Assembly (NCBI GenBank): GCA_014376585.1
Contig: JACMRG010000148.1
Span: forward strand, 1 to 35,017
Length of the DNA: 35,017 bases
Direction: 5' to 3'
DNA from: Opitutaceae bacterium
Lineage (GTDB): Bacteria; Verrucomicrobiota; Verrucomicrobiia; Opitutales; Opitutaceae
The translations under genes and the position numbers were made by a program. Positions 15,296 through 23,795 of this stretch are shown piece after piece (the first letter of the stretch is position 1; each line of letters starts with the position of its first letter). Under the pieces are notes generated by a model. The model made no database searches. It had not been told where the DNA came from and saw only the letters and a list, made by a program, of their open reading frames with translations.

Positions 15296-16486
15296 ATGAA
15301 AAAAATCCTGCGTCTCGCCATGCTCCTGCTTACGCTTACCGAGGTTCCGCTGCAAGCGCAGCGCGATATCGGATCAGTCGAGGTGTTGGCCGAAAATAAA
15401 ACCGTGCCGGTGCGGGTCTCGGCCAATACGCCGGAACTCAATGCGCTCGCGCTGCAAGCCTTCGGTTCGCATGGCCGTTATCGGCTCGTCGCGACCGGAT
15501 TTGCTTTCGATATCAAGTTCTCCGCGGTGACGCCCACGCAGGTCCGCGTCGATATTACGAAGTCGCCCAGCGGCACAGCAGTCGCGACCGAGGTCGTCAC
15601 AGGCGCGACGGCACGCAACGCACTGCTGCGCGCGGCCGATGTCGCGGTTGTGAAGACCAACGGACTTGGTCTGCGGGGTTTCTTCGCGTCGAAACTCGCG
15701 TTCATCAATGAGCGCACGGGCAAAAAGGAAATTTACACGGGCGATCTGCTGTTCGGCGAGGTGAAGCAGATCACGCGCGACAATTCCATCATACTCAGTC
15801 CGCGCTGGGCGCCGGACGGCTCCCGCCTGCTCTACACGAGTTTCTACAAATCGGGCTTCCCTGACATTTTCACCATCGATCTCGGTAGCTACCAGCGTTC
15901 GACGTTTGTGAGTTTCAAGGGCACGAATAGCGGCGCGCGTTTCAGTCCCAACGGTTCGCAGGTGGCGATGATTTTGAGCGGCGAGGGCACGCCGGAAATC
16001 TACGTCAGCAACGCGCAGGGCCGCGGGGTGGCGCGCAAGACCCGCTCGGACACGGTGAAATCTTCGCCCTGTTTCTCGCCCGATGGCACGCGGCTTGTTT
16101 ATGCCGGGGAGCCCGGCCCTCAGCTCTACACGATGCCTGTCAATGGCGGCTCGCCCACGCGGCTGACGTCCGGGATCAGCAGCTACTGTGCTGAGCCGGA
16201 TTGGAGCAAAACGAATCCCAACAAGATCGCCTTCACGATTCGGGTGGGGCGCAACTTCCAGATCGCGGTTTACGATTTCACGAAGCGCGCGAGCGAGCAG
16301 GTTTCCAAGGCGAAATTTGACGGGGTCGAGCCCAATTGGTTGCCCGACGGACGCCACGTGGTCTACACTGCGCGTGATTCGGCCACGAGCCGGGTTTGCA
16401 TTCTTGATACCGAAACTGGTAAAAGCACACCGATCAGCCCGGCGAGCTTCGGCTCGACGTTGCAGGCGAATGTCTGGGCGCCGTAA
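15296..16486 (+). CDS. tolB: TolB-like periplasmic beta-propeller protein
   Basis: A 396-residue exported protein with signal peptide MKKILRLAMLLLTLTEVPLQ. An N-terminal alpha/beta domain (about residues 25-150) is followed by a WD40-like propeller with repeated PDGSRLLYTS-type blades: SPRWAPDGSRLLYTSFY, ARFSPNGSQVAMIL, SPCFSPDGTRLVYAG, EPNWLPDGRHVVYTA. TolB belongs to the Tol-Pal system that links inner membrane, peptidoglycan and outer membrane during division. No tolQRA or pal is adjacent here. ATG 15296 directly precedes the signal peptide; the 22 codons upstream are not protein-like. It ends at a bidirectional terminator shared with sod. Confidence 0.88.
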   Translation: MKKILRLAMLLLTLTEVPLQAQRDIGSVEVLAENKTVPVRVSANTPELNALALQAFGSHGRYRLVATGFAFDIKFSAVTPTQVRVDITKSPSGTAVATEVVTGATARNALLRAADVAVVKTNGLGLRGFFASKLAFINERTGKKEIYTGDLLFGEVKQITRDNSIILSPRWAPDGSRLLYTSFYKSGFPDIFTIDLGSYQRSTFVSFKGTNSGARFSPNGSQVAMILSGEGTPEIYVSNAQGRGVARKTRSDTVKSSPCFSPDGTRLVYAGEPGPQLYTMPVNGGSPTRLTSGISSYCAEPDWSKTNPNKIAFTIRVGRNFQIAVYDFTKRASEQVSKAKFDGVEPNWLPDGRHVVYTARDSATSRVCILDTETGKSTPISPASFGSTLQANVWAP

Positions 16487-16508
16487 CCTGATTTTCAGAT
16501 CAGAGCAC

Positions 16509-16543
16509 AAAAAAAGCCGCGCCATAAAGCGCGGCCTTTTTTT
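16509..16543. terminator. Bidirectional intrinsic terminator between tolB and sod
   Basis: GCCGCGC (16516-16522), a CATAAA loop, GCGCGGC (16529-16535). An A-tract on the left and CTTTTTTT on the right let it serve both converging genes. Confidence 0.93.
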
Positions 16544-16558
16544 GAAATGGTCGGGCGC

Positions 16559-17191
<633 letters not shown>

Positions 17192-17273
17192 GATGGATGA
17201 TGTTTTGGATTTCTAGAGCGGGAACGCGGAACAAGTGACGGACCGCAAAGTGATGCACCGGTGCCGAATCGCG

Positions 17274-17813
17274 TCAACTTTCGCCTGTGTCTTGCTTGGC
17301 GCGCTTCAGACGGAAAAAGGTTTGGATCAATTCGCGGCATTCGGGCTCGAGCACGCCGCCGCCGGTGAGTTCGACGTGGTGGTTGACGCGCGGAAGGGCG
17401 TTGAGGTCGGTCGCGCCGCCGAGGCAACCCATCTTGGGATCGGGGACGGCGTAGCAGACGCGTTTCAAGCGCGACATGAGCGTGGCGCCCGAGCACATGG
17501 GGCAGGGCTCCTTGGTCACGTAGAGCGTCGCACCTTCGAGCCGCCAGTTGCCCAACTTCGTGGCGGCTTGGGTGATCGCGAGCATCTCGGCGTGGGCGGT
17601 GGGATCCCCGGCGCTTTCGACGGTGTTGTGCGCGGCCCCGATGATCTCGCCGCCAAACTCGATCACGGCTCCGATGGGGACCTCGTCCTGCCGCCAGGCG
17701 TCGATGGCCTGGTTGTAGGCCAGACTCATGAAGAACACGTCGTCGCGAATCAGCCGCGAGGGGAAACGCTTATCAAGAGGACAGGGCGGCGAAGTGTTTT
17801 TAGGGGAGACCAT
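17274..17813 (-). CDS. tadA: tRNA adenosine(34) deaminase TadA
   Basis: A 179-residue cytidine/deoxycytidylate-deaminase-fold zinc enzyme that converts the wobble adenosine of tRNA-Arg to inosine. Zinc ligands and catalytic glutamate are H74-A-E76, and C104-P-M-C107 in KEPCPMCSGA. The sequence ENTVESAGDPTAH-like stretch (here HNTVESAGDPTAH) and the C-terminal Phe/Arg-rich FFRLKR end fit TadA. The N-terminus is about 20 residues longer than usual; M29 (MSLAYNQAIDAW) is an alternative start. The TadA-typical ending and HAE/PCxxC spacing favour TadA over guanine deaminase. Confidence 0.88.
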   Translation of the reverse strand: MVSPKNTSPPCPLDKRFPSRLIRDDVFFMSLAYNQAIDAWRQDEVPIGAVIEFGGEIIGAAHNTVESAGDPTAHAEMLAITQAATKLGNWRLEGATLYVTKEPCPMCSGATLMSRLKRVCYAVPDPKMGCLGGATDLNALPRVNHHVELTGGGVLEPECRELIQTFFRLKRAKQDTGES

Positions 17814-17937
17814 GAGGGGCGTTTCGGAGGAAAACCTTGACTTACGCGGGGGCGATCCGGCTTACAAGTGTGCTTTACGCCGACCACTGCACACCGATCC
17901 ATGATGCTCCACTGCTCCATTCAACCCCGCGTTAACC

Positions 17938-18198
17938 ATGGCTGACAACGACGCGATCGAAGTTGAGGGCAAAGTGATGGTCGTGCTGCCCGGCACGATG
18001 TTCAAGGTGCAGCTGGCCAACGGCCATGTCGTGCTCGCCCATATCTCGGGCAAGCTGCGGAAGAACTTCATCAAGATCGCCGCGGGCGACAACGTGAAGA
18101 TGGAGATGAGCCCCTACGATTTGGAGAAGGCGCGCATCACCTTCCGCATGAAAGAGGCGAATCCATTGCCGCGCCCACCGATGCGCCGCCGCTACTGA
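17938..18198 (+). CDS. infA: Translation initiation factor IF-1
   Basis: An 86-residue OB-fold factor that binds the ribosomal A site during initiation. The diagnostic stretches are [22 protein letters not shown], then [28 protein letters not shown] and ARITFR. It is about 14 residues longer than the usual 72 because of a Pro/Arg-rich tail ([12 protein letters not shown]). The start is ATG 17938. It is divergent from tadA by 124 bp and closed by a terminator 41 bp downstream. Confidence 0.96.
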   Translation: MADNDAIEVEGKVMVVLPGTMFKVQLANGHVVLAHISGKLRKNFIKIAAGDNVKMEMSPYDLEKARITFRMKEANPLPRPPMRRRY

Positions 18199-18239
18199 GC
18201 GGCAGACCCGCAGGCGAAACGGGTCCGCTTGAATTTTCC

Positions 18240-18269
18240 AGCCAAGGCCCAGTCGGCTTTGGCTTTTTT
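18240..18269 (+). terminator. Intrinsic terminator of infA
   Basis: AGCCAAGGCC (18240-18249) pairs with GGCTTTGGCT (18255-18264), a 10-bp stem with one G-T wobble and a 5-nt loop, followed by T6. Confidence 0.9.
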
Positions 18270-18344
18270 GTGCCCAGGTGTGGTGTCGTCGAATCTCGGC
18301 TTTGACTTGCCGAACCCGGTCCGCGCTCGCGCACTCTTCCGCGC

Positions 18345-19316
18345 ATGGCCCGCCGCTCGATTTCTTCCCGCAAGCTCGCAGACAGTCGCGCACCGGCGGC
18401 GTTTGCGGGCGACATTACCGGGTTCATTGGGTTTCTCGATCTGGAGCGTGGGCTCTCGGAACATACGCTCGAAAACTACCAGCGCGATCTCGACCAGGCC
18501 GCTACGTGGCTCGCGAAGCAGGGCGTCGCCGATTGGCGCACGGTCACGGCGGCGCAGGCGGGGGAGTGGCTGCATTCGCTCACGCGCGCGGACTTCGCGG
18601 TGGCGAGCCTCGCGCGCAAGCTCACGGCGCTGCGCGTCTTCGCCCGGTATCTCGTGCGCGAGAAAACCCGCCCCGATGATTTCACCGCGCTGCTGGCCGG
18701 GCCGAAGCTCGGGCGACGCTTACCCGAGACACTTTCTGGAGACGATATCACGCGCCTCCTCGCAGCGCCCAACGGCGGAGACCCGGCGTCGCTGCGCGAC
18801 CGGGCGCTGTTGGAGTTGTTTTATTCGAGTGGTCTGCGCGTGTCGGAGTTGGGCGGGCTCATGCTGCAACAGATCGATCTTGAGCAGGGATTTCTGCGCG
18901 TGTTCGGCAAGGGCTCGAAGGAGCGCGTGGTGCCCATCGGCGGACGGGCGAGCGCGGCGCTCACGACTTACCTCGTCGCGGGTCGGCCGCATTTCGTGAA
19001 GACACGCACGGGCAGCCAGCTCTTCCTGAGCAACCGCGGCGGGGCGCTCTCGCGGATCACGCTTTGGTTTATCGTCAAAAAACACGCGCGTCGCGCCGGG
19101 ATCGCGCAGAACGTGAAGCCCCATTTGCTGCGGCATTCGTTTGCGACGCATCTGCTCAGCGGCGGCGCGGACCTGCGCGCGATTCAGGAGATGCTCGGTC
19201 ACGCCAGCATCGCGACGACGCAGATCTATACGGCGGTCGAACCGCAGCGGTTGTTGGATCAGCACAAGAAATTCCATCCGCGCAATCGGGACTGGACGGC
19301 TCCGGGCTTGCTCTGA
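18345..19316 (+). CDS. xerD: Site-specific tyrosine recombinase XerC/XerD
   Basis: A 323-residue integrase-family recombinase, of the type that resolves chromosome dimers at dif during division. The N-terminal SAM-like DNA-binding domain (about 22-110) includes FLDLERGLSEHTLENYQRDL. The catalytic domain contains the full set R165 (SGLRVSEL), K192 (GKGSKERVVP), H260 and R263 (HLLRHSFATHLL), H286 (LGHASIATTQIYT) and nucleophile Y295. Length and absence of phage-integrase arms favour Xer over a mobile integrase. XerC and XerD cannot be separated confidently by eye. The stop (TGA at 19314-19316) overlaps the next gene's ATG by one base. Confidence 0.92.
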   Translation: MARRSISSRKLADSRAPAAFAGDITGFIGFLDLERGLSEHTLENYQRDLDQAATWLAKQGVADWRTVTAAQAGEWLHSLTRADFAVASLARKLTALRVFARYLVREKTRPDDFTALLAGPKLGRRLPETLSGDDITRLLAAPNGGDPASLRDRALLELFYSSGLRVSELGGLMLQQIDLEQGFLRVFGKGSKERVVPIGGRASAALTTYLVAGRPHFVKTRTGSQLFLSNRGGALSRITLWFIVKKHARRAGIAQNVKPHLLRHSFATHLLSGGADLRAIQEMLGHASIATTQIYTAVEPQRLLDQHKKFHPRNRDWTAPGLL

Positions 19317-20106
19317 TGGGAAGCGATGGGTTGCTTGGCGCCCGCATGTTTTTCGGAGGTTATTCCATCCCGGCTCTGATCGAACTCGCAGCCAAGGTCG
19401 CGTGCATCGTGCATGTGATCCGCCAAGGCCGGAGCTTGGCGTGGATTTGGCTCATTTTGCTTTTCCCGGTCGGTGGTCCGTTGATTTATTTCTTCGTTGA
19501 GATCTGGCCCGACCTTGGTCGTGGCAGGTCTGGTCCGGAATTCAGTTTTCGGCTGCCGCAGAATCCGACGCGAAACATCGCGCGACTGACGGAGGAACTG
19601 GAGTATTCGAGCACGGTGGAAAAACGCGTCCAGCTCGCCCGCGCCTACGCCGCCGCGGAACGTCACGCCGAGGCCGTCGAGACGATCCGCGCGTGTCTGA
19701 CCGGTGTCTTCAAAGACGATCCGCCGCTCACGTTCGAACTCGCGGAGATTTGTTTCGGCGCCGGTCTCCATCGGGAATCGCTGGACGCACTGTCGGTGTT
19801 GGACTGGCTTGAGTTCAGGGGGGCCGCCACGAGCGCTTCATTCTGGCGGCGCGTTGCCACGAAAAACTCGGCGACGTCGCGGCGGCGAGGGCGGCCTACG
19901 AGGAGTCATTTCCCACGGCGGTAGGCGAGGAGGCGCGCTGTCGCCACGCACAATTGTGCGCGGCAGCAGGTGAATCGGCGGCGGCCCGCGCGCTGTTTGA
20001 AGAGATCGTTCGCAACGCGAAACATGGCGGCGGCAACTATCGCCGGTTGAATCGACCGTGGATCAAGCAGGCCAAGACCGGACTTGAGGCTTTGGCGGAC
20101 AAGTGA
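19316..20106 (+). pseudogene. Membrane protein with PLD-nuclease-N-like head and TPR-like tail, frameshifted
   Basis: The gene begins with ATG 19316 one base inside the xer stop. Two membrane segments (about residues 13-33 and 41-61, ending GGPLIYFFVEIWPDLGRG) resemble the PLDc_N two-helix domain. The rest is a soluble TPR-like helical region (YAAAERHAEAVETIRACLTG, then LTFELAEICFGAGLHRESLDALSVL). At a run of six G (19818-19823) the frame changes by -1. The continuation, from QGGRHERFILAARCHEKLG to QAKTGLEALADK, is clearly coding up to the TGA at 20104-20106. Read in the original frame the protein ends within 35 codons as nonsense sequence. A one-base loss, a sequencing error or a programmed -1 slip at the G run would each explain it. 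Confidence 0.75.
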
Positions 20107-20133
20107 GCCGGCCCGTGGGACCTGCGTGGCGCG

Positions 20134-20484
20134 TTACGGCCGTGACAGCGCCGCGAGTTCTTTTTCAAAGCGCGTTTGTGAGGCTTTGCGCTTTTGGGCG
20201 CTGGCCTGTTGAAGAGCTCGCTGCTGTTCGCCGGCGTCATCGGAGTTGGATGCGATGTCGCGTTCCCCGATTTTGCGGGCTTCGATGATCGTTGCGTATT
20301 TGCCGGTGCCGTAAAGCGAGCTGGCCCGGTCATTCACTTGGTGCAGGCGTAATTCTTGCATGAATACAGATGACGGCGAGATCGCCAAAACATTCGTATA
20401 GTGTGGCTTAGTGTGCTTTATTTCTGCGTGAGCCGTGCAGCCGGATCCCGCGATAATCCCGGCGACCAAGGTGAGGGGTAGCAT
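20134..20484 (-). CDS. Small exported hypothetical protein
   Basis: A 116-residue protein with a short hydrophobic signal (MLPLTLVAGIIAGSGC, then TAHAE). The C at residue 16 is only a weak lipobox, so cleavage by signal peptidase I after AHA is equally possible. The mature part is hydrophilic with a glutamine/lysine-rich helical tail ending EKELAALSRP. Codon use matches the neighbours. The start is ATG 20484, and no other in-frame start precedes the signal. It is convergent with the TPR gene and divergent from the membrane protein at 20624. I do not recognise a family. Confidence 0.6.
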   Translation of the reverse strand: MLPLTLVAGIIAGSGCTAHAEIKHTKPHYTNVLAISPSSVFMQELRLHQVNDRASSLYGTGKYATIIEARKIGERDIASNSDDAGEQQRALQQASAQKRKASQTRFEKELAALSRP

Positions 20485-20623
20485 CCGGTTTATGCGAACA
20501 ACTGAAAGGTGGAACCGCTCCGGGTCACTGTCCGGGTCTGATGTGAAATCAGCACACTGAACCGCCTGTGCCCGCAGTATTTACTTCCAATTAAGCCGGG
20601 CCGGGAAATGTTCTTTGCGAACC

Positions 20624-21478
20624 ATGCGGCAGGATACTGTCATCTATCTGACGAACACCATTATCGGTGTCATTCTGGCCTGCTTGTTGACCTATCACTG
20701 GTTGCGCCAGAACCGCTCGATCACTATGCGCGCCTGGATGTTTGCGGCATGGATCATGACGGCGGCGGACATTCTCTTCGCGCTACGGCCGGAGCTGCCG
20801 TTGTGGATGGGGCGGGTGGTGGCGACGGTGATGGTCACGGCCGGACATGGCGTGCTCTACATCGGCGCGCAGAGAACGGCGGAGCTGCCGCAAAGGCGGA
20901 AGCTAATCGCAGTGGTGCTGCTTTTTCATATCACGGGGCTGACGCTTTTCCTGATCGCGGGTCGGTCCACGAACTGGCGCATGGTGATGAACGGGCTGAT
21001 TTGGGCCGGTCTCTCGCTCGCTTCGTTCCGTTGCCTGCGTCAGGCACGGCCGGTCTTCTGGCAACCGCTACTGGCGCCGGCGAGCGCGTTCCTCCTGCAC
21101 GGCGTGTTTCACTGCCTGCGCGTGGGCGCGGCGATTATTTTTCAGGTGCGTGGTTTGACGGAGGCTTCGGCGGCGCTGCAGACCATCGGTGATCTTGAGG
21201 TGAGCTTCTTCATGGTCGCGCTTTTTGTGAGCGTGCTGATCGCCCACCTCCAACTGCGCAACGAGGAGCTCTCCAGCGCGCTGGTCGAGGTGCAGACACT
21301 GACCGGACTCCTGCCCATCTGCGCGTGGTGCCGGAAGGTGCGGGCGGACGACGGTTACTGGCAGAAGTTGGAGGAATATTTCGTTTCGCACAGCCGGGTG
21401 AAATTCACTCACGGCATCTGTGTGGATTGCACCAAGGAACAGTTTCCCGAGAGTCGGGCGGTGAGGTTGCCCGATTGA
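20624..21478 (+). CDS. Seven-helix membrane protein with C-terminal cysteine-rich sensor-like domain
   Basis: A 284-residue protein. About seven hydrophobic segments fill residues 5-215 and are followed by a short coiled coil (LQLRNEELSSALVEVQTLTG). A C-terminal domain reads LLPICAWCRKVRADDGYWQKLEEYF ... FTHGICVDC. That ending (ICxxCxxxR...GYW...L..Y......SHGICxxC) is usually found at the end of PAS, GAF or histidine-kinase-like signalling proteins and probably binds a metal through its two CxxC pairs. Here it is attached to a plain membrane domain with no kinase. ATG 20624 was preferred to the TTG at 20615. Confidence 0.75.
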   Translation: MRQDTVIYLTNTIIGVILACLLTYHWLRQNRSITMRAWMFAAWIMTAADILFALRPELPLWMGRVVATVMVTAGHGVLYIGAQRTAELPQRRKLIAVVLLFHITGLTLFLIAGRSTNWRMVMNGLIWAGLSLASFRCLRQARPVFWQPLLAPASAFLLHGVFHCLRVGAAIIFQVRGLTEASAALQTIGDLEVSFFMVALFVSVLIAHLQLRNEELSSALVEVQTLTGLLPICAWCRKVRADDGYWQKLEEYFVSHSRVKFTHGICVDCTKEQFPESRAVRLPD

Positions 21479-21519
21479 GATCGAAGTCAGGGCGGTTGCG
21501 GAGCCGAAAGCCTGTGGGG

Positions 21520-22077
21520 TCAGGCCGGCGACACGGGGTAGAGCGCGGCGAGTTTGCGCATCGTGGTGAGATTGCGCATCGAGGAGGAGGGGAGCTTGAG
21601 CGCCTTCAATTCCGGTGAGGTCCAGATCTTGGATTCGTGAGATTTGATGCGCCGGCAGAGCCAATAAAATTCGCGCCCGTCGACGGCGAAGGCATCAACT
21701 TCCGAATGACACGCGGTGAGCCCGCGACGCTGTTCCGGGCTGAGTGGGCGCGCGAGAAAGCCCACGTGAATGGTGTTGGCGGGATCTAATCCGTCGGCCG
21801 GGCCGAACGGCGGGAACGCGGCCACGGCGGCGACCTCGGTGCGGGTGCGGACGAACGTGTCCACGGAGTAGCCGAGGGTTTTCGCCAAGTGGTTCTGAAT
21901 GCCGGCCTCGAGTTTGGCGGCGTCGCCGAGCCTGCTGGAGAAGATGACATTGCCGCTCGCGATGAAGGTTTCAACATGGGCAAATTTCAGCGCCTCGAAG
22001 TGCTCGCGCAGCGCGTCCATCTTGATCCGCCGCTTGCCGAGATTCATGCCGCGAAGGAAGGCGATGTAGTGGTGCAT
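21520..22077 (-). CDS. DUF1697 family protein
   Basis: A 185-residue soluble protein whose N-terminus YIAFLRGMNLGKRRIKMDAL, followed by VETFIASGNVIFSS, is the DUF1697 signature. The C-terminal third includes RIKSHESKIWTS and SSSMRNLTTMRKLAAL, where family members read TTRNWNT. No enzymatic function is established for the family. The start is ATG 22077. It shares no obvious operon and is convergent with the membrane protein at 20624. Confidence 0.88.
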   Translation of the reverse strand: MHHYIAFLRGMNLGKRRIKMDALREHFEALKFAHVETFIASGNVIFSSRLGDAAKLEAGIQNHLAKTLGYSVDTFVRTRTEVAAVAAFPPFGPADGLDPANTIHVGFLARPLSPEQRRGLTACHSEVDAFAVDGREFYWLCRRIKSHESKIWTSPELKALKLPSSSMRNLTTMRKLAALYPVSPA

Positions 22078-22186
22078 GCTTCGGCGAGGCGATGCGGTCC
22101 GCAGACGGGGGGCGATATCAAAATGGGGACACGCGGGTCAGCACTGGAATCTTGACGCGACCCCGGATTCGGGCGCCCTTTGGCGC

Positions 22187-22432
22187 ATGGCCACGCCGAC
22201 GGACGAAAACTTCAACGACTACAAACGCGCGGAGCGGAAGGCGCTCGAGATTCTCGCAGAGATGAAGGCGACGAGTCCTAAGCAGGTGGACATCGAGCTG
22301 GCGCTGCTGGTGGCGATTTTCGAACTGCACAAGGGCGCGGTGCCGGCCGACAAGATCGCGGCCATCGTGCAGGGGCATCTCAAGCAGCTGGTGCCTTACT
22401 ACGCGGGGAAAGCTTCGCCGACTATCAACTGA
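22187..22432 (+). CDS. Short hypothetical protein
   Basis: An 81-residue soluble, mostly helical protein beginning MATPTDENFNDYKRAERKAL. It carries ELALLVAIFELHKGAVPADKIAAIVQGHLKQLVPYYAG. No signal peptide, membrane segment or recognised motif is present. The start is ATG 22187. It is divergent from the DUF1697 gene by 109 bp, and its last 8 bp overlap the 3' end of the histidine kinase gene on the other strand. Codon use fits the neighbours. Function unknown. Confidence 0.65.
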   Translation: MATPTDENFNDYKRAERKALEILAEMKATSPKQVDIELALLVAIFELHKGAVPADKIAAIVQGHLKQLVPYYAGKASPTIN

Positions 22433-23611
22433 GGGGCGCCGGTCCGGGGGCGGATGCAGGCGTGAGCGGGGGTGTATCCGGCAGGGACGCCGGGAATTGG
22501 CATTGGACGGTGGTGCCCTGGCCGGGCAGCGAGTTGACGGTGAGGGCGCCGCCGTGGCGCTCGATGACCGTGTAGCAAATGGTCAGGCCCGGCCCCATGC
22601 CTTTTTGACTGCCGCGGCGTTTGGTGGAGAAATAGGGGTCGAAGATTTTCGGCAGCAGGTCGGGCGCGATGCCCGCGCCGGCGTCCGCCATGCTGATGCA
22701 GACGTAGTGGCCGGCGGGAATTTCGAGTTGGTTGGGCGCCGTTAGCACTACGTTTTCGGCGCGGAGCTGCACGCGGCCGCCGCGAGGTATGGCTTCGCAG
22801 GCATTCAGCGCCAGATTGCGAATCAGCCGGGCGATCTGGTCCGCATCGATCTCAGCCGGCCACAAGTCCACCGCCACGTCGCATTCGCCGCGCACGTGAG
22901 AACCGCGGAGGGCGAGCTCCAGTGACTGGCGCAGCAGGGGCGTGAGTTCGGTGGGCTTGCGCACGGAGCCGCCGACATTGGCAAAAGCGATCAGCCGTTC
23001 CGTGAGGGTGTGGGCGGCGTGGGCGGAGGTCATGGCTTCATGGCGATAGGTTTCCTGCTCCGCATTCAACGGGCCGTCCAACTTGATCATTTCCAAACTG
23101 AGCATCAGCCCGAAGAGGAGATTGTTGAAATGGTGGGCAATGCCGCCGGCCAGAATTCCGGTGGACTCCAGTTTGCTTAAAATCAGGTTTTCTTCGTCGA
23201 GCCTGCGGCGTTCGGTGACGTCGCGCGCCACGGCAAAAACGGTGGTCGCACCGGGCTCGATGGCGGTTTGCCACGCCAGCCAGCGATAGGAGCCGTCTTT
23301 GCAACGGTAGCGGTTTTCGAGGCCGCGGACGGGCACCCCCTCGGCGAGATTGGCGCGGGCCTCGAGGGTGCGCTCACGATCCTCGGGGTGCATAAAATCC
23401 GCCACGAGCCACTAGCCACGAGCCGCGAGAGGAGTTCTTCTTCGGACCAACCCAGGACGCGGGTCCACGGGGGGTTTACCTGTTTGAAACGTCCGTCCAA
23501 GCCGGCGATGCAGAGCAAATCGAGCGAGAGTTTGAAAAGGCGATCACGGTCGGTGTCCGCGGTGATGGCGGACGCAGGGACGGCTGGGGAAGTGACTGAA
23601 GGAAATTCCAT
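22425..23611 (-). pseudogene. PAS-domain sensor histidine kinase, frameshifted in the PAS domain
   Basis: The first 59 codons from ATG 23611 (LFKLSLDLLCIAGLDGRF, then NPPWTRVLGWSEEELLSR) are the first half of a PAS domain. The second half (DFMHPEDRERTL, ENRYRCKDGSYRWLAW) and the kinase core lie in another frame, starting at GTG 23405. The core has H-box GGIAHHFNNLL, N-box NLALNACEAI, and ATP-lid motifs DAGAGIAP, IFDPYFSTKRRG and GMGPGLTICYTVIERHGG. The break lies in a 7-bp tandem repeat: removing exactly two units joins the halves as SEEELLSRLVADFMHPEDRE. Two or five copies would be in frame; four are present. The second half could still be made from GTG 23405 as a kinase lacking half of its sensor. 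There is no adjacent response regulator. Confidence 0.85.
23401..23428. repeat. Four-copy 7-bp tandem repeat inside the histidine kinase gene
   Basis: Units on the plus strand: GCCACGA (23401), GCCACTA (23408), GCCACGA (23415), GCCGCGA (23422). In the coding direction these read TCGCGGC, TCGTGGC, TAGTGGC, TCGTGGC. The unit length is not a multiple of three, so each gain or loss changes the frame of the kinase. Confidence 0.9.
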
Positions 23612-23795
23612 GAAGACTCTTACTTGTTCGGACCTTGGGCCGATTTTCTTCAGACCCGAAAATCGTCGGTGGATGGAGGCAACGGTTATGTGGGCTCCGG
23701 CCGACCGATAGCGTTTAGATGTTGGTGCGTGAGCGAGTTGAGGGAAATATTATGAAGCGCTTGAAATACCGTGTGTCTCGGGCCTCATCGGAGGG

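Noticed and set aside
17837-17868. TTGACT with TTACAA upstream of infA as a promoter
   Set aside because: The -10 candidate is 19-20 bp from the -35 box and matches poorly. Suggestive position only, not listed as a feature.
18195-18232. Hairpin AGCGG...CCGCTT right after infA as a first terminator
   Set aside because: The stem is imperfect and has no T-tract; the perfect terminator follows at 18240-18269.
18345-19316. Integrase of a genomic island
   Set aside because: Complete Xer-type protein between infA and unrelated genes, with no tRNA, att repeat or cargo nearby.
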